64,000 nucleotides of DNA, from the NCBI RefSeq assembly GCF_026341815.1, contig NZ_JAPENX010000004.1:44897-108896 (forward strand), given 5' to 3'. The notes beneath the pieces were generated by a model, which saw only the letters and a list, made by a program, of their open reading frames with translations, was not told the DNA's origin and ran no database searches. The position numbers and the translations under genes are program-made. This DNA is from Streptomyces sp. NBC_00572. Lineage in GTDB: Bacteria; Actinomycetota; Actinomycetes; Streptomycetales; Streptomycetaceae. Positions 1 through 22,615 of the stretch are shown here, piece after piece (within the stretch, counting starts at the first letter, position 1; each line of letters begins with the position of its first letter).

Positions 1-3000
1 CTGGGCCCGTACGGCGGTCACGCCCACCGGGGTCGCGACGAGCGCGGCCCGGCCGTCGGCGGTGGCCCGGTCGAACAGGGAGAGGCCTTCGACGCGGGCG
101 ATCGGCCGGAAGCCGTCGCGGGCGAAGCGGTTGAGGTCGCTCTCGGCCAGGTGGGCGTTGATGCCGCCGAGCTGCCACAGGCCCCAGGCGATGGAGGTCG
201 CCGGCAGGCCCTGGGCGCGCCGGTGGGCGGCGAGGGCGTCCAGGAAGGCGTTGGCCGCCGCGTAGTTGGCCTGGCCGGGGCCGCCGAGGACGCCCACCGT
301 GGAGGAGAACGTCACGAACGCCTCCAGTTCCAGGTGCCGGGTCAGCTCGTGCAGGTGCCAGGCCGCGTCCGCCTTCGGCCGCAGCACGTCGGCGAGCCGG
401 TCGTCGGTGAGCGCGGGGAGCAGTCCGTTGTCGAGTACGCCTGCGGTGTGCACGACCGCGGTCAGCGGGTGCTCCTCCGGGATGCTCGCGAGCACCCGGG
501 CGAGCGCGTCGCGATCGGCGGCGTCGCAGGCGGCGACGGTGACGTGGGCGCCGATGCCCCGCAGGTCGTCCAGGAGCCCTGCCGCGCCGTCGGCCTGTTC
601 GCCGGTACGGGAGAGCAGCAGGAGACGGGTGGCGCCGTGCTCGGCGACGAGGTGGCGGGCGAACTCGGCGCCGAGGGTGCCGGTGCCGCCGGTGACGAGG
701 ACGGTGCCGTGCTTCCAGACGGGGGGCCGGCCGGCGGGCTTGTCGGTGACGGGGACTCGTCGCAGGCGGGGCAGGAGCGTCTTGCCGTCGCGCAGGGCGG
801 CTTGGGGTTCACCGGCGGCGAGGAGGGAGAGCGTCACCTCGGTGTCGGCGTTCGTGCCCGTACCGCCGTCGGTGTCCGTGTCCGTGTCCGTGTCCGTGTC
901 GATGAGGACGATGCGGTCGGGGGCTTCCGACTGGGCCGAGCGGAGCAGGCCCCAGACGGCGGCGCCCGCCAGGTCGGTGACGTCCTCCCCGTCGGCGGTG
1001 GCGACCGCGCCCGAGGTGACCACCACGAGCCGGGTCCCCTCAAGACGCTCGTCGGCCAGCCACTCACGTACCAGCGCGAGGGTCTTCCGCGTGGCCGTGT
1101 GCGTGGCGGCGGCCTGGTCGGCGCCGGGATCCGCGGGGGTCCAGGGCAACAGGACGGCGTCGACGCGCGTGCCGGCGGCGACGGCCGCGGCCACCTCGGC
1201 GGGGTGCGCGTACCGGTTCTCGCCGGTGCCGTTCTGCCCGCCGGTGCCGTCCGGGTCCAGGACGGCCCACGCGAGCGGTTCGGCCGGCTCCGGCAGGGCG
1301 GTGGGCGTCCAGTCGACGTGGAAGAGCGATTCGCGTCCCGTGCTGTCGCCGCCCACGGCGGCCCTGAACTGCTCGTTGGGTATGTCGCGGAAGACGATGG
1401 ACTCCACCGAGACGACCAGGTCGCCGGCCGCGTCGGCCAGCTGGAGCGAGAAGGCGCCCTCGTCGATCTCCGTGACCCGCGCCTTGACGGCGGTCGCCCC
1501 GGTGGCGTGGAGCCGTACCCCGTACCAGTCGGCGGGGACCGGGACCGTACCGGCGGCCGGGTCCTCGGGGCGGACGGGCAGGGCCGCCTGCAGCAGGACC
1601 GGGTGCAGCCCGTACCGTCCGGCGTCGGTCCGGAGGCCGTCGGGGAGCTGGATCTCGGTGGTCCGGCCCGTCGCGTCGTCGTCCCAGGCGAGGGAGGCGG
1701 CGACCTCGGGCTCCTCCGTGAGGTACCAGCCCTCGGCGTGCATGGTCCACGGCGCGTCGAAGTCGTCGGGGCGGGAGTACAGGCACAAGCAGTGCCGTCC
1801 GGTGTCGTCCGGAGTGCCTGCCCTGACCTGGAGCTGGATGTTTCCCTCTTCCGGGAGCACCAGCGGCACCTGGAGGTTGAGCTCGTCGAGCGCCGGGTGG
1901 CCGATCAGGTCGCCCGCGTGGATGGCGAGTTCGACGAGCGCCGACGCCGGGAGGACGGGCGAGCCGAGGACGACGTGGTCGGCGAGCCACGGGTGGCTTT
2001 CCAGGGAGAGGCGGCTGGTGAACAGGATCTGGTTGAAGCCGGCCACCGTGATGGGCGAGCCGAGGACCGGGTGGCCGGTGGTGGGGGCGCCGTGGCCGTG
2101 GGTCTCGGGGGCGGGGCGGGATTCGAGCCAGTAGCGGCGGCGCTGGAAGGCGTACGTGGGCAGCGGCACCTGGCGGGCGCCGGTTCCCTCGTACAGCGTT
2201 CGCCAGTCGACCGTGACGCCCCGGGTGAAGAGCGTTCCCACGGCCGACAGCAGCGTCACGGCCTCGTCGCGGCCCCGGCGGAGCGCCGGAACGGCACCCT
2301 CGGCCAGTGCCGACAGCACGCCGTCGGGACCCACCTCCAGGTACGAGGTGACGCCCTCGGCCACCATCGACTCGACGGCGTCGGCGAAGCGGACGGTGCC
2401 ACGGACCTGGTCGGCCCAGTAGTCGGCGGTACGGAGGTCGTCGCCGGTGGCGACCTTGCCGGTGACCGTGGAGACCACCGCGATACGGGGAGCCTCGTAC
2501 GTCAGCCGGGACGCGACGGCCTTGAACTCGGCCAGCATCGGATCCATGAGCGGCGAGTGGAAGGCGTGGCTCACCGTCAGACGACGGGTCCTGCCCCCCA
2601 GCTCACCGACCTTCCGTGCGACCTCGTGGACCGCTTCCTCTTCGCCGGAGACGACGACCGAGCGGGGGCCGTTGACCGCCGCGATCGCCACCCGGCCCTC
2701 CAGGAGGGCGACGACCTCGGCCTCCGTCGCCTCCACAGCGACCATCGCACCACCACGCGGCAGCGCCTGCATCAAACCGGCACGCGCCACCACCAGACGC
2801 ACCGCGTCCTCCAGCGAGAACACCCCCGCCACATGCGCGGCCGCGATCTCACCGATCGAATGCCCCGCCACGAAGTCCGGACGCACACCCCACGACTCCA
2901 CCAGACGGAACAACGCGACCTCGACCGCGAACAACGCCGGCTGCGTCCAGCCCGTCTCGTCCAGCCCCTCACCCGAGACGACCACCTCACGCAGAGAACC

Positions 3001-4821
3001 GTCCAGCGCTACGTCGAAGAGCGCGCAGACCTCGTCGAACACCGCCGCGAACACCGGGAACGACGCGTACAGCTCCTGCGCCATCCCCGCCCGCTGCGCG
3101 CCCTGCCCCGTGAACAGGAAGCCCGTACGGCCCCGCGCCCGCTCACCGTGCACCAGACCCGGAGCCGTCCCGCCCTCGGCCAGCGCCCGCACCCCGGCGA
3201 GGAGTTCACCACGGTCCCGGCCCGTCACCACCGCACGGTGGTCCAGGGACGCCCGCCCCGTCGCCAGGGAGAAACCGATGTCCAGGGGGGACACGGCGAG
3301 GTCCGCCGTGAGGCGGGCGTTCAGCCGTCGTGCCTGGTCACGGAGGGCGGTGGCCGTCTTGCCGGAGATGATCCACGGCACGACGGGGAGCGCCGCCGAC
3401 GCCTCCTGGGGCTTCTCCGTGGCATCTTCGGCCGCCGCGGGCGGTTCCTCGATGATGACGTGGGCGTTCGTGCCGCCGAAGCCGAAGGAGGAGACGGCCG
3501 CGCGGCGCGGGGCCCCCGTCTCGGGCCAGGGCCTCGCCTCGTTGAGGAGGGAGACGGCGCCCTCGTCCCATTCGACGTGGGTGGTCGGCTGATCGCTGTG
3601 CAGGGTGCGAGGCATCACGCCGTGCTCCATGGCCTGGATCATCTTGATGACGCCGCCGACTCCTGCCGCGGCCTGGGCGTGGGCGATGTTCGACTTGAGG
3701 GAGCCGAGGTACAGCGGGCGGCCCTCGGGGCGGTCCTGGCCGTAGGTGGCGAGGAGCGCCTGCGCCTCGATCGGGTCGCCGAGCCGCGTTCCGGTGCCGT
3801 GGGCCTCCACGACGTCGACGTCGGCGGGGGTGAGGCCCGCGCCGGCGAGGGCCTGGCGGATGACGCGATCCTGCGCCGGACCGTTGGGGGCGGTCAGACC
3901 GTTGGAGGCGCCGTCCTGGTTGACGGCCGAGCCGCGCATCACGGCGAGCACCCGGTGACCGTTGCGGCGGGCATCGGACAGCTTCTCCACGAGGAGGAGG
4001 CCCACGCCCTCGGCCCAGCCGGTGCCGTCCGCGGCCGCGGAGAAGGACTTGCTGCGGCCGTCGGCGGCGAGCCCGCGCAGCCGGGAGAACTCGACGAAGG
4101 CGACCGGCGTCGACATCACGGTGACACCGCCGGCCAGGGCGAGGTCGCACTCGCCGCGGCGCAGCGCGTTGGCCGCGAGGTGGAGGGCGACCAGGGAGGA
4201 GGAGCAGGCGGTGTCGACGGTGACGGCCGGGCCTTCGAGGCCGTACGTGTAGGCGACGCGGCCCGAGGCGATGGAGCCCGCGCTGCCGCTGAAGAGGTAG
4301 CCCTCGAAGTCCTCCGGGGGGAGGTGGGGGCGCGAGCCGTAGTCGTTGTACATGACGCCGGCGAACACACCGGTCCGGGTGCCCTTGAGCGAGACCGGGT
4401 CGATGCCGGCGCGCTCGAAGGTCTCCCAGGCGGTCTCCAGGAGGAGCCGCTGCTGCGGGTCGGCCGCCAGGGCCTCGCGCGGGGACATCCCGAACAGTTC
4501 GGGGTCGAAGAGGTCGGCGTCGTAGAGGAATCCGCCCTCGCGGGAGTAGGAGGTGCCGGTCTTCTCCGGGTCGGGGTCGTAGAGGCGCTCCAGGTCCCAG
4601 CCGCGGTCGGTGGGGAAGTAGGAGACCGCGTCGACGCCGTCGGCGACCAGCTGCCACAGGTCCTCGGGCGAGGCGACGCCTCCCGGGTACCGGCAGGCCA
4701 TGGAGACGATGGCGATCGGCTCCTGTTCCTTGTCCTCGACCTCGCGCAGACGCTTGCGTGCGTCTCGGGCGTCGGCGATGGCCCTCTTGAGGTATTCGCG
4801 GAGTTGTACCTCGTCAGCCAC
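1..4821 (-). CDS. Type I modular PKS, module 3 (KS-AT-DH*-KR), 3' end outside window
   Basis: This is the second PKS protein of the assembly line, starting at GTG 4819-4821 behind a GGGAGC ribosome site, 72 bp after the upstream PKS gene. About 1,607 codons are present and the frame is open at position 1. A short coiled docking-like N-terminus precedes KS (active Cys about residue 206 in DTACSSS). The AT has Ser about 655 in GHSIGE and the HAFH motif of malonyl-CoA-specific ATs. The DH keeps HVVLGSPVLP (His about 949), but the catalytic Asp segment reads LLQAALP (Gln about 1078) and the usual GYxYGxxFQG stretch is missing, so it is probably inactive. The KR has GGTGTLG and Ser/Tyr catalytic motifs and reads LDN where LDD is usual. 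I infer a beta-hydroxy group after this extension. ACP and later modules must lie to the left. Confidence 0.95.
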   Translation of the reverse strand, partial: MADEVQLREYLKRAIADARDARKRLREVEDKEQEPIAIVSMACRYPGGVASPEDLWQLVADGVDAVSYFPTDRGWDLERLYDPDPEKTGTSYSREGGFLYDADLFDPELFGMSPREALAADPQQRLLLETAWETFERAGIDPVSLKGTRTGVFAGVMYNDYGSRPHLPPEDFEGYLFSGSAGSIASGRVAYTYGLEGPAVTVDTACSSSLVALHLAANALRRGECDLALAGGVTVMSTPVAFVEFSRLRGLAADGRSKSFSAAADGTGWAEGVGLLLVEKLSDARRNGHRVLAVMRGSAVNQDGASNGLTAPNGPAQDRVIRQALAGAGLTPADVDVVEAHGTGTRLGDPIEAQALLATYGQDRPEGRPLYLGSLKSNIAHAQAAAGVGGVIKMIQAMEHGVMPRTLHSDQPTTHVEWDEGAVSLLNEARPWPETGAPRRAAVSSFGFGGTNAHVIIEEPPAAAEDATEKPQEASAALPVVPWIISGKTATALRDQARRLNARLTADLAVSPLDIGFSLATGRASLDHRAVVTGRDRGELLAGVRALAEGGTAPGLVHGERARGRTGFLFTGQGAQRAGMAQELYASFPVFAAVFDEVCALFDVALDGSLREVVVSGEGLDETGWTQPALFAVEVALFRLVESWGVRPDFVAGHSIGEIAAAHVAGVFSLEDAVRLVVARAGLMQALPRGGAMVAVEATEAEVVALLEGRVAIAAVNGPRSVVVSGEEEAVHEVARKVGELGGRTRRLTVSHAFHSPLMDPMLAEFKAVASRLTYEAPRIAVVSTVTGKVATGDDLRTADYWADQVRGTVRFADAVESMVAEGVTSYLEVGPDGVLSALAEGAVPALRRGRDEAVTLLSAVGTLFTRGVTVDWRTLYEGTGARQVPLPTYAFQRRRYWLESRPAPETHGHGAPTTGHPVLGSPITVAGFNQILFTSRLSLESHPWLADHVVLGSPVLPASALVELAIHAGDLIGHPALDELNLQVPLVLPEEGNIQLQVRAGTPDDTGRHCLCLYSRPDDFDAPWTMHAEGWYLTEEPEVAASLAWDDDATGRTTEIQLPDGLRTDAGRYGLHPVLLQAALPVRPEDPAAGTVPVPADWYGVRLHATGATAVKARVTEIDEGAFSLQLADAAGDLVVSVESIVFRDIPNEQFRAAVGGDSTGRESLFHVDWTPTALPEPAEPLAWAVLDPDGTGGQNGTGENRYAHPAEVAAAVAAGTRVDAVLLPWTPADPGADQAAATHTATRKTLALVREWLADERLEGTRLVVVTSGAVATADGEDVTDLAGAAVWGLLRSAQSEAPDRIVLIDTDTDTDTDTDGGTGTNADTEVTLSLLAAGEPQAALRDGKTLLPRLRRVPVTDKPAGRPPVWKHGTVLVTGGTGTLGAEFARHLVAEHGATRLLLLSRTGEQADGAAGLLDDLRGIGAHVTVAACDAADRDALARVLASIPEEHPLTAVVHTAGVLDNGLLPALTDDRLADVLRPKADAAWHLHELTRHLELEAFVTFSSTVGVLGGPGQANYAAANAFLDALAAHRRAQGLPATSIAWGLWQLGGINAHLAESDLNRFARDGFRPIARVEGLSLFDRATADGRAALVATPVGVTAVRAQ

Positions 4822-4893
4822 GTGAATTCAGCTCCCGTGTGGTGGTGTGTCCGATTGCCGTGTGCGCGCCGTGGGCGGCGCGTGCCCTGGGGG

Positions 4894-18840
<13,947 letters not shown>

Positions 18841-19111
18841 GGCGCTCGACTGCCCTTTCCTGACTGATATCGAAGCGGCCTGAGTATCCCGGATATGGAA
18901 CCCCGCATTTTCGACCCTAAGACCGACCGACCTGTTTCTTCTCAACACCCGGTCATGCACGGGTAACCGTACGATTCGGCGACGGGGTGGCCGGTCCGTT
19001 ACTTGTCGGTGGGCGGCCGGTGAGGTTGGCCGGTTACGTTCTGGACAGATCTGCGTGAAACTCCTCGAATTCCCGGGTGTCATGCCGGAAGAAAGCAGGA
19101 ACGGTCTCACC
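18841..19111. promoter_or_regulatory. Divergent promoter region of the PKS operon and SnoaL-like gene
   Basis: This 271-bp gap separates the leftward PKS operon from the rightward tailoring/regulatory operon and must hold both promoters. Visible elements are three GGCCGGT heptamers at 18989, 19015 and 19028 (26 and 13 bp apart) and an inverted ACCCG-N8-CGGGT pair at 18947-18964. SARP activators bind direct heptamer repeats, usually spaced by 11 or 22 bp, so the 13-bp spacing here is not a clean match. I could not assign reliable -10/-35 boxes. Confidence 0.4.
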
Positions 19112-19492
19112 ATGAGTAATCTGACCAGCGATGTCGCACAGCACACCGCGCTGTACGAGGCGGCCTTCAACGCGGGCGACGCCGACGCCGTGAACGAGAT
19201 GTACACCGACGAGGCCGTCGCGGTCTGGGAACCGGGCAAGCCGCTCACGGGCCAGGCCCGAAAGGACGCCGTCAAGGAGTTCCTGGCCCGCTCGCCGAAG
19301 ATGAGCGCCAAGCCGCGCCAGGTCTTCGAGACCGGAGACACCGCGCTCCTGATCGTGGACTGGTCCATCGCCACCGTGGACGACGCGGGCATCCCCGAGC
19401 TGCTGACGGGTGTCGGTGTCGACGTGCTGCGCAAGGGTGCGGACGGCAACTGGCGCTACGCCATCGACGAGCCGTACGGCGAGAAGAAGTAA
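19112..19492 (+). CDS. SnoaL-like / NTF2-fold small protein 1
   Basis: A 126-residue protein (MSNLTSDVAQ...) with the pattern of SnoaL/ketosteroid-isomerase-like NTF2 folds: an N-terminal helix (LYEAAFNAGDADAVNEMY), acidic EAVAVWEP, then the beta sheet ending in GVDVLRKGADGNWRYAIDEP. ATG 19112 is chosen because AGGA lies about 11 nt upstream; a GTG at 19055 in the same frame lacks a good site. It is the first gene of the rightward operon and has a diverged partner directly downstream. Family members act as cyclases, epoxide hydrolase-like enzymes or hydroxylase partners, so a ring-closing role in tailoring is plausible but unproven. Confidence 0.75.
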   Translation: MSNLTSDVAQHTALYEAAFNAGDADAVNEMYTDEAVAVWEPGKPLTGQARKDAVKEFLARSPKMSAKPRQVFETGDTALLIVDWSIATVDDAGIPELLTGVGVDVLRKGADGNWRYAIDEPYGEKK

Positions 19493-19578
19493 CCCCGTAC
19501 GGCGAGCAGCAGCAACCCGCGCGTCTCCGTGCCCGGCGCGGAGGCACCCCAAGACCCAAGAAAGTGGTGTCGCAGACC

Positions 19579-20004
19579 ATGAGCATTCCCGGTATCACGG
19601 TCGACTTCGACGTCGACAACCCCGATCTGACCGCGGACGCGGATACTCAGAACGAGATCTTCATCCAGCTCTTCAATTCCGGTGACGGAGCCCTGTTCGA
19701 CCTCCTCTACCGTGAGGACGCGATATCGAACTTCTCCGGCTCCCCGCTCACCGGGAAGGAGCGCCTGGAGTTCTTCAAGGAGTTCCTCGCGCCGAAGCCG
19801 TTCCTCAAGGCGGAGATCACGCACGCGTACGTGGCCGGCGACGTGGCCCTGATCGGCGTGAAGTTCAGCGTCGACAGCACGGGTCCCGAGGGCGAGCCCG
19901 TCCGTATCGAAGGCAACTGCACCGACGTGCTGCGTCGTGGCGAGGACGGCCGCTGGCTCATGTCCATCGACCGCCCGGTCGCCGGCACCCTGCTTCCGGA
20001 GTAG
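19579..20004 (+). CDS. SnoaL-like / NTF2-fold small protein 2
   Basis: A 141-residue second NTF2-like protein (MSIPGITVDF...). The shared layout is a helix ending FNSGDGALFDLLY, SPLTGKERLEFFKEFL, then CTDVLRRGEDGRWLMSIDRP. That tail closely parallels VDVLRKGADGNWRYAIDEP of the upstream gene, so the two look like tandem paralogues. Start taken at ATG 19579; in-frame GTGs at 19564 and 19567 are possible, and the only purine-rich site (AAGAAAG) sits 14 nt upstream. It is followed by a strong hairpin terminator. Paired NTF2 proteins could form a heteromer or act at successive steps. Confidence 0.72.
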   Translation: MSIPGITVDFDVDNPDLTADADTQNEIFIQLFNSGDGALFDLLYREDAISNFSGSPLTGKERLEFFKEFLAPKPFLKAEITHAYVAGDVALIGVKFSVDSTGPEGEPVRIEGNCTDVLRRGEDGRWLMSIDRPVAGTLLPE

Positions 20005-20016
20005 GTCCCCCCTTCT

Positions 20017-20057
20017 CCTGGCCTGCCCGATCCTTCCCCCCGCTCGGGCAGGCCAGG
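20017..20057 (+). terminator. Hairpin terminator after SnoaL pair
   Basis: Perfect 14-bp arms CCTGGCCTGCCCGA (20017-20030) and TCGGGCAGGCCAGG (20044-20057) with a 13-nt loop, 12 nt past the stop codon. There is no long T tract, which is usual for streptomycete terminators. Confidence 0.8.
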
Positions 20058-20121
20058 CTCCGGATTCCGGGCCGTCCGACGGGTGGCCTTTTCAAGACGA
20101 ACTCGATCCGGGCCGATAGAA

Positions 20122-20137
20122 AACCGCCGTTGCGGTT
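20122..20137. promoter_or_regulatory. ARE-like operator upstream of the receptor gene
   Basis: Perfect inverted repeat AACCGC-CGTT-GCGGTT, 61 bp before the start of the gamma-butyrolactone-receptor-like gene. The AACCG...CGGTT core resembles autoregulatory elements bound by ArpA/ScbR-family repressors, so autoregulation is a reasonable inference. The match rests on the core only. Confidence 0.45.
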
Positions 20138-20198
20138 CATTACGCTGGACGTTCTTGAGGGGCCGTCAGCAGCGCCCCCAGGCATCCACGGAGTGCAC

Positions 20199-20825
20199 AT
20201 GGCTAAACAGGAACGCGCTGTCCGTACACGAGCGACGGTGCTCCGGTCCGCGGCGGAGATCTTCGACACCGACGGTTTTGTATCGGCCTCCCTCTCCGCC
20301 ATCTCGCACCGGGCCGGAGTGAGCAGCGGTGCCCTGCACTTCCACTTCGCCAACAAGAGCGCCCTCGCGGAGGCCATCGAGCAGGCCGCCGTCCAGCGGC
20401 TGTGGTGTATCACCGGTCCGGCACCGGACGGATCCGAGGGCCGTGGATCCCATGGTGACGTCGACCTGATCCAGAACCTCGTCGAGACCTCCCACCAGCT
20501 CTTCGACGGGCTGAACAGCGACGTCATCCTGCGCGCCGGGTTCACGCTCGGCTGCGAGCCGTCCTGGGCGAGCCCGGTCGACCTGCACGGCCAGTGGCGG
20601 GACTGGATCGACGGCACGCTGCGGCACGCGGCGAAGATCGGCGCGCTCGCCGACGGGACCGAGCCGGAGGACGTCGTGACCGTCGTCGCGGCGTCGACCG
20701 TCGGCTTCGAGGCCCTCGGCCGCAAGGATCCCACCTGGCTCTCCCGGCAACGGCTCGGCCGGTTCTGGCAGTTCATGCTCCCCCGTCTGGTGCCACCGGG
20801 TACCGGCCCGCTGAAAGGGACGTAG
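20199..20825 (+). CDS. TetR-family gamma-butyrolactone receptor-like repressor
   Basis: A 208-residue protein starting at ATG 20199 with GGAG a few bases upstream. The N-terminus (MAKQERAVRTRATVLRSAAE, then ASLSAISHRAGVSSGALHFH FANKSALAEAI) is the classic DNA-binding domain of the ArpA/ScbR family rather than generic TetR. The C-terminal ligand domain follows to residue about 195. Family members release DNA on binding a gamma-butyrolactone or, in pseudo-receptors, an antibiotic. No AfsA/ScbA-type synthase gene is present in the window, so the signal would come from elsewhere or this is a pseudo-receptor. It overlaps the thioesterase start by one base. Probable targets are its own promoter and the pathway regulator. 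Confidence 0.88.
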   Translation: MAKQERAVRTRATVLRSAAEIFDTDGFVSASLSAISHRAGVSSGALHFHFANKSALAEAIEQAAVQRLWCITGPAPDGSEGRGSHGDVDLIQNLVETSHQLFDGLNSDVILRAGFTLGCEPSWASPVDLHGQWRDWIDGTLRHAAKIGALADGTEPEDVVTVVAASTVGFEALGRKDPTWLSRQRLGRFWQFMLPRLVPPGTGPLKGT

Positions 20826-21574
20826 TGGATAGCACGTGGTTCAGGCGCTTCGGAGCGGCCCGTGAGGGCGCGGTGCGGTTGGTGTGCTTCCCGCACGCGG
20901 GCGGCGCGGCCAGCGCGTTCATTCCCCTGTCGCGGGCGCTCGGCGAGCACGTCGACGTGCTCGCCGTGCAGTACCCCGGCCGTCAGGACCGGCGGCGGGA
21001 GGAGCCGTACCGCAGCGTCGACGCGCACGCCGACGCCCTCGCCGAGGCCATGGGTCCGCTGACGGACGAGCCCTACGCCTTCTTCGGGCACAGCATGGGG
21101 GCGGTCCTCGCGTACGAGACGGCACATCGTCTGGTCGCCGCCGGGCGGCCGGGCCCCTGCCGGGTGTTCCTCTCCGGACGCGGCGCGCCCTCGCCGCTGC
21201 CCAGCCCGCACGACCGGCTCGGCAGCGACACGGAGATCCTCAGGGCGGTGCGCGGTCTCGGCGGGACCGGCCACGCGGTGCTCGACGACCCCGAGCTGCT
21301 CGCCATGGTGATGCCGGCGCTGCGCGCGGACTACGGCGCCCTCGGCACGTACCGCTGGAGCGGCGGCGCCCCGCTGGCCGCCCCCGTCACCGTGCTGATC
21401 GGCGACGCGGACCCGGTGGTGGCCGTCGACGAGGCCGCGGCCTGGCACGACCACACCAGCGGCGACTTCGACCTGCGGATCCTGCCCGGTGGCCACTTCT
21501 ACCTGGACGACCGTACGGACGAGGTCCGCGACATCATCACGGACGGCCTGCTCGTCGCGGGCTCCACGGCGTGA
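20825..21574 (+). CDS. Type II thioesterase (editing)
   Basis: A 249-residue alpha/beta hydrolase starting at GTG 20825, overlapping the previous stop by one base, with AAAGGGA about 8 nt upstream. Landmarks are the oxyanion segment VCFPHAGGAA near residue 22, nucleophile GHSMG near residue 85, the acid in GDADPV and His in PGGHFYL near the C-terminus. Type II thioesterases hydrolyse wrongly loaded or stalled acyl groups from PKS carrier proteins. Its place in the rightward operon beside a PPTase fits a maintenance role for the PKS. It is not the chain-releasing domain. Confidence 0.92.
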   Translation: MDSTWFRRFGAAREGAVRLVCFPHAGGAASAFIPLSRALGEHVDVLAVQYPGRQDRRREEPYRSVDAHADALAEAMGPLTDEPYAFFGHSMGAVLAYETAHRLVAAGRPGPCRVFLSGRGAPSPLPSPHDRLGSDTEILRAVRGLGGTGHAVLDDPELLAMVMPALRADYGALGTYRWSGGAPLAAPVTVLIGDADPVVAVDEAAAWHDHTSGDFDLRILPGGHFYLDDRTDEVRDIITDGLLVAGSTA

Positions 21575-21580
21575 TCGGGC

Positions 21581-22615
21581 GTGATACCGCCACCTGCTGA
21601 GGGCCATCGCGAGGAGGACCGTCGCGAGGGCCATCGCGAGGGCCATCGCGAGGGTCGCGCCGAAGGCCACCCCGAGGGCCACTCCTCCCCCGGCAGTCTG
21701 CTGGCCCTCAGCGACCTCCATGTGCGCTACGACGAGAACCGGGCGGTCGTCGAGGCGCTACGGCCCTCATCGGACGAGGACTGGCTGCTCGTCGCGGGCG
21801 ACGTCGGGGAGCACATGGCCGACATCGAATGGGCACTGTCCACGCTGGCCGGCCGGTTCCGGAAGGTCATCTGGGCGCCGGGCAACCACGAACTGTGGAC
21901 CCCTCCGGACGACCCGGTCCAGACGCGCGGCGCCGCCCGCTACGACGCCCTGGTCCAGCTCTGCCGGAGCCTGGGCGTCACCACCCCCGAGGACCCCTAC
22001 CCGGTGTGGCGCGGGGCGGGCGGCCCCGCGGTGATCGTGCCGCTCTTCCTCCTGTACGACTACAGCTTCCGGCGGCCCGGCGTCCGCAGCGCCGAGGAGG
22101 CGCTGCGGCTCGCGGACGAAGCGGGGGTCGTCGCGACCGACGAGATCCTGCTCCACCCCGACCCGTACGCCGGCATCGGTGACTGGTGCCGGGCCCGCCT
22201 CCGGCGGACCGCCGAGCGCCTCGACGCGCTCCCCGCCGACCTGCCGACCGTCCTCGTCAACCACTTCCCCCTGGTGCGCGAGCCCACGGAGGTGCTGCGC
22301 TTCCCCGACTTCGCCCTGTGGTGCGGCACGGAGGCCACCGCCGACTGGCCGGTCCGGTACCGGGCCGCCGCCGTCGTCTACGGGCATCTGCACATCCCCC
22401 GGCTGATACGGAAGCAGGGGATTCCGCACTACGAGGTGTCCCTCGGCTACCCACGCGAATGGCGCCGCCGAGCCGACCCCGGCCATGCCCCACGGGTCCT
22501 GCCGGGCTTCTCGGCCCCGGCGCCGACAGGGATCCCGGCCGAGGCACCCACCGAGGCTCCGACCGAGGCCCCGACCGGCCTCGCCACCGACGCTCCCACC
22601 GGAGAACGGCCGTGA
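21581..22615 (+). CDS. Metallophosphoesterase (calcineurin-like)
   Basis: A 344-residue frame. The core from about residue 45 has all family motifs: LSDLH, AGDVG, PGNHELW, VNHFP and GHLH, so the binuclear metal site looks intact. The first 40 residues are a low-complexity EGHR run from a 12-bp repeat, and the tail is a PTEAPTEAPT repeat. GTG 21581 is taken as the start but has no clear ribosome site. The stop overlaps the PPTase start. A phosphoesterase directly upstream of a Sfp-type PPTase is a recurrent streptomycete pairing (from memory SCO6672/SCO6673 in S. coelicolor). Its substrate is unknown; action on phosphopantetheine-related phosphates is a guess. Confidence 0.85.
   Translation: MIPPPAEGHREEDRREGHREGHREGRAEGHPEGHSSPGSLLALSDLHVRYDENRAVVEALRPSSDEDWLLVAGDVGEHMADIEWALSTLAGRFRKVIWAPGNHELWTPPDDPVQTRGAARYDALVQLCRSLGVTTPEDPYPVWRGAGGPAVIVPLFLLYDYSFRRPGVRSAEEALRLADEAGVVATDEILLHPDPYAGIGDWCRARLRRTAERLDALPADLPTVLVNHFPLVREPTEVLRFPDFALWCGTEATADWPVRYRAAAVVYGHLHIPRLIRKQGIPHYEVSLGYPREWRRRADPGHAPRVLPGFSAPAPTGIPAEAPTEAPTEAPTGLATDAPTGERP
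21599..21685 (+). repeat. 12-bp minisatellite encoding EGHR
   Basis: GAGGGCCATCGC occurs perfectly at 21599, 21626 and 21638, with diverged units between and after up to 21685. It lies in frame at the 5' end of the phosphoesterase gene and encodes EGHR/EGHP units, so length change by slippage would not break the frame. Confidence 0.8.
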
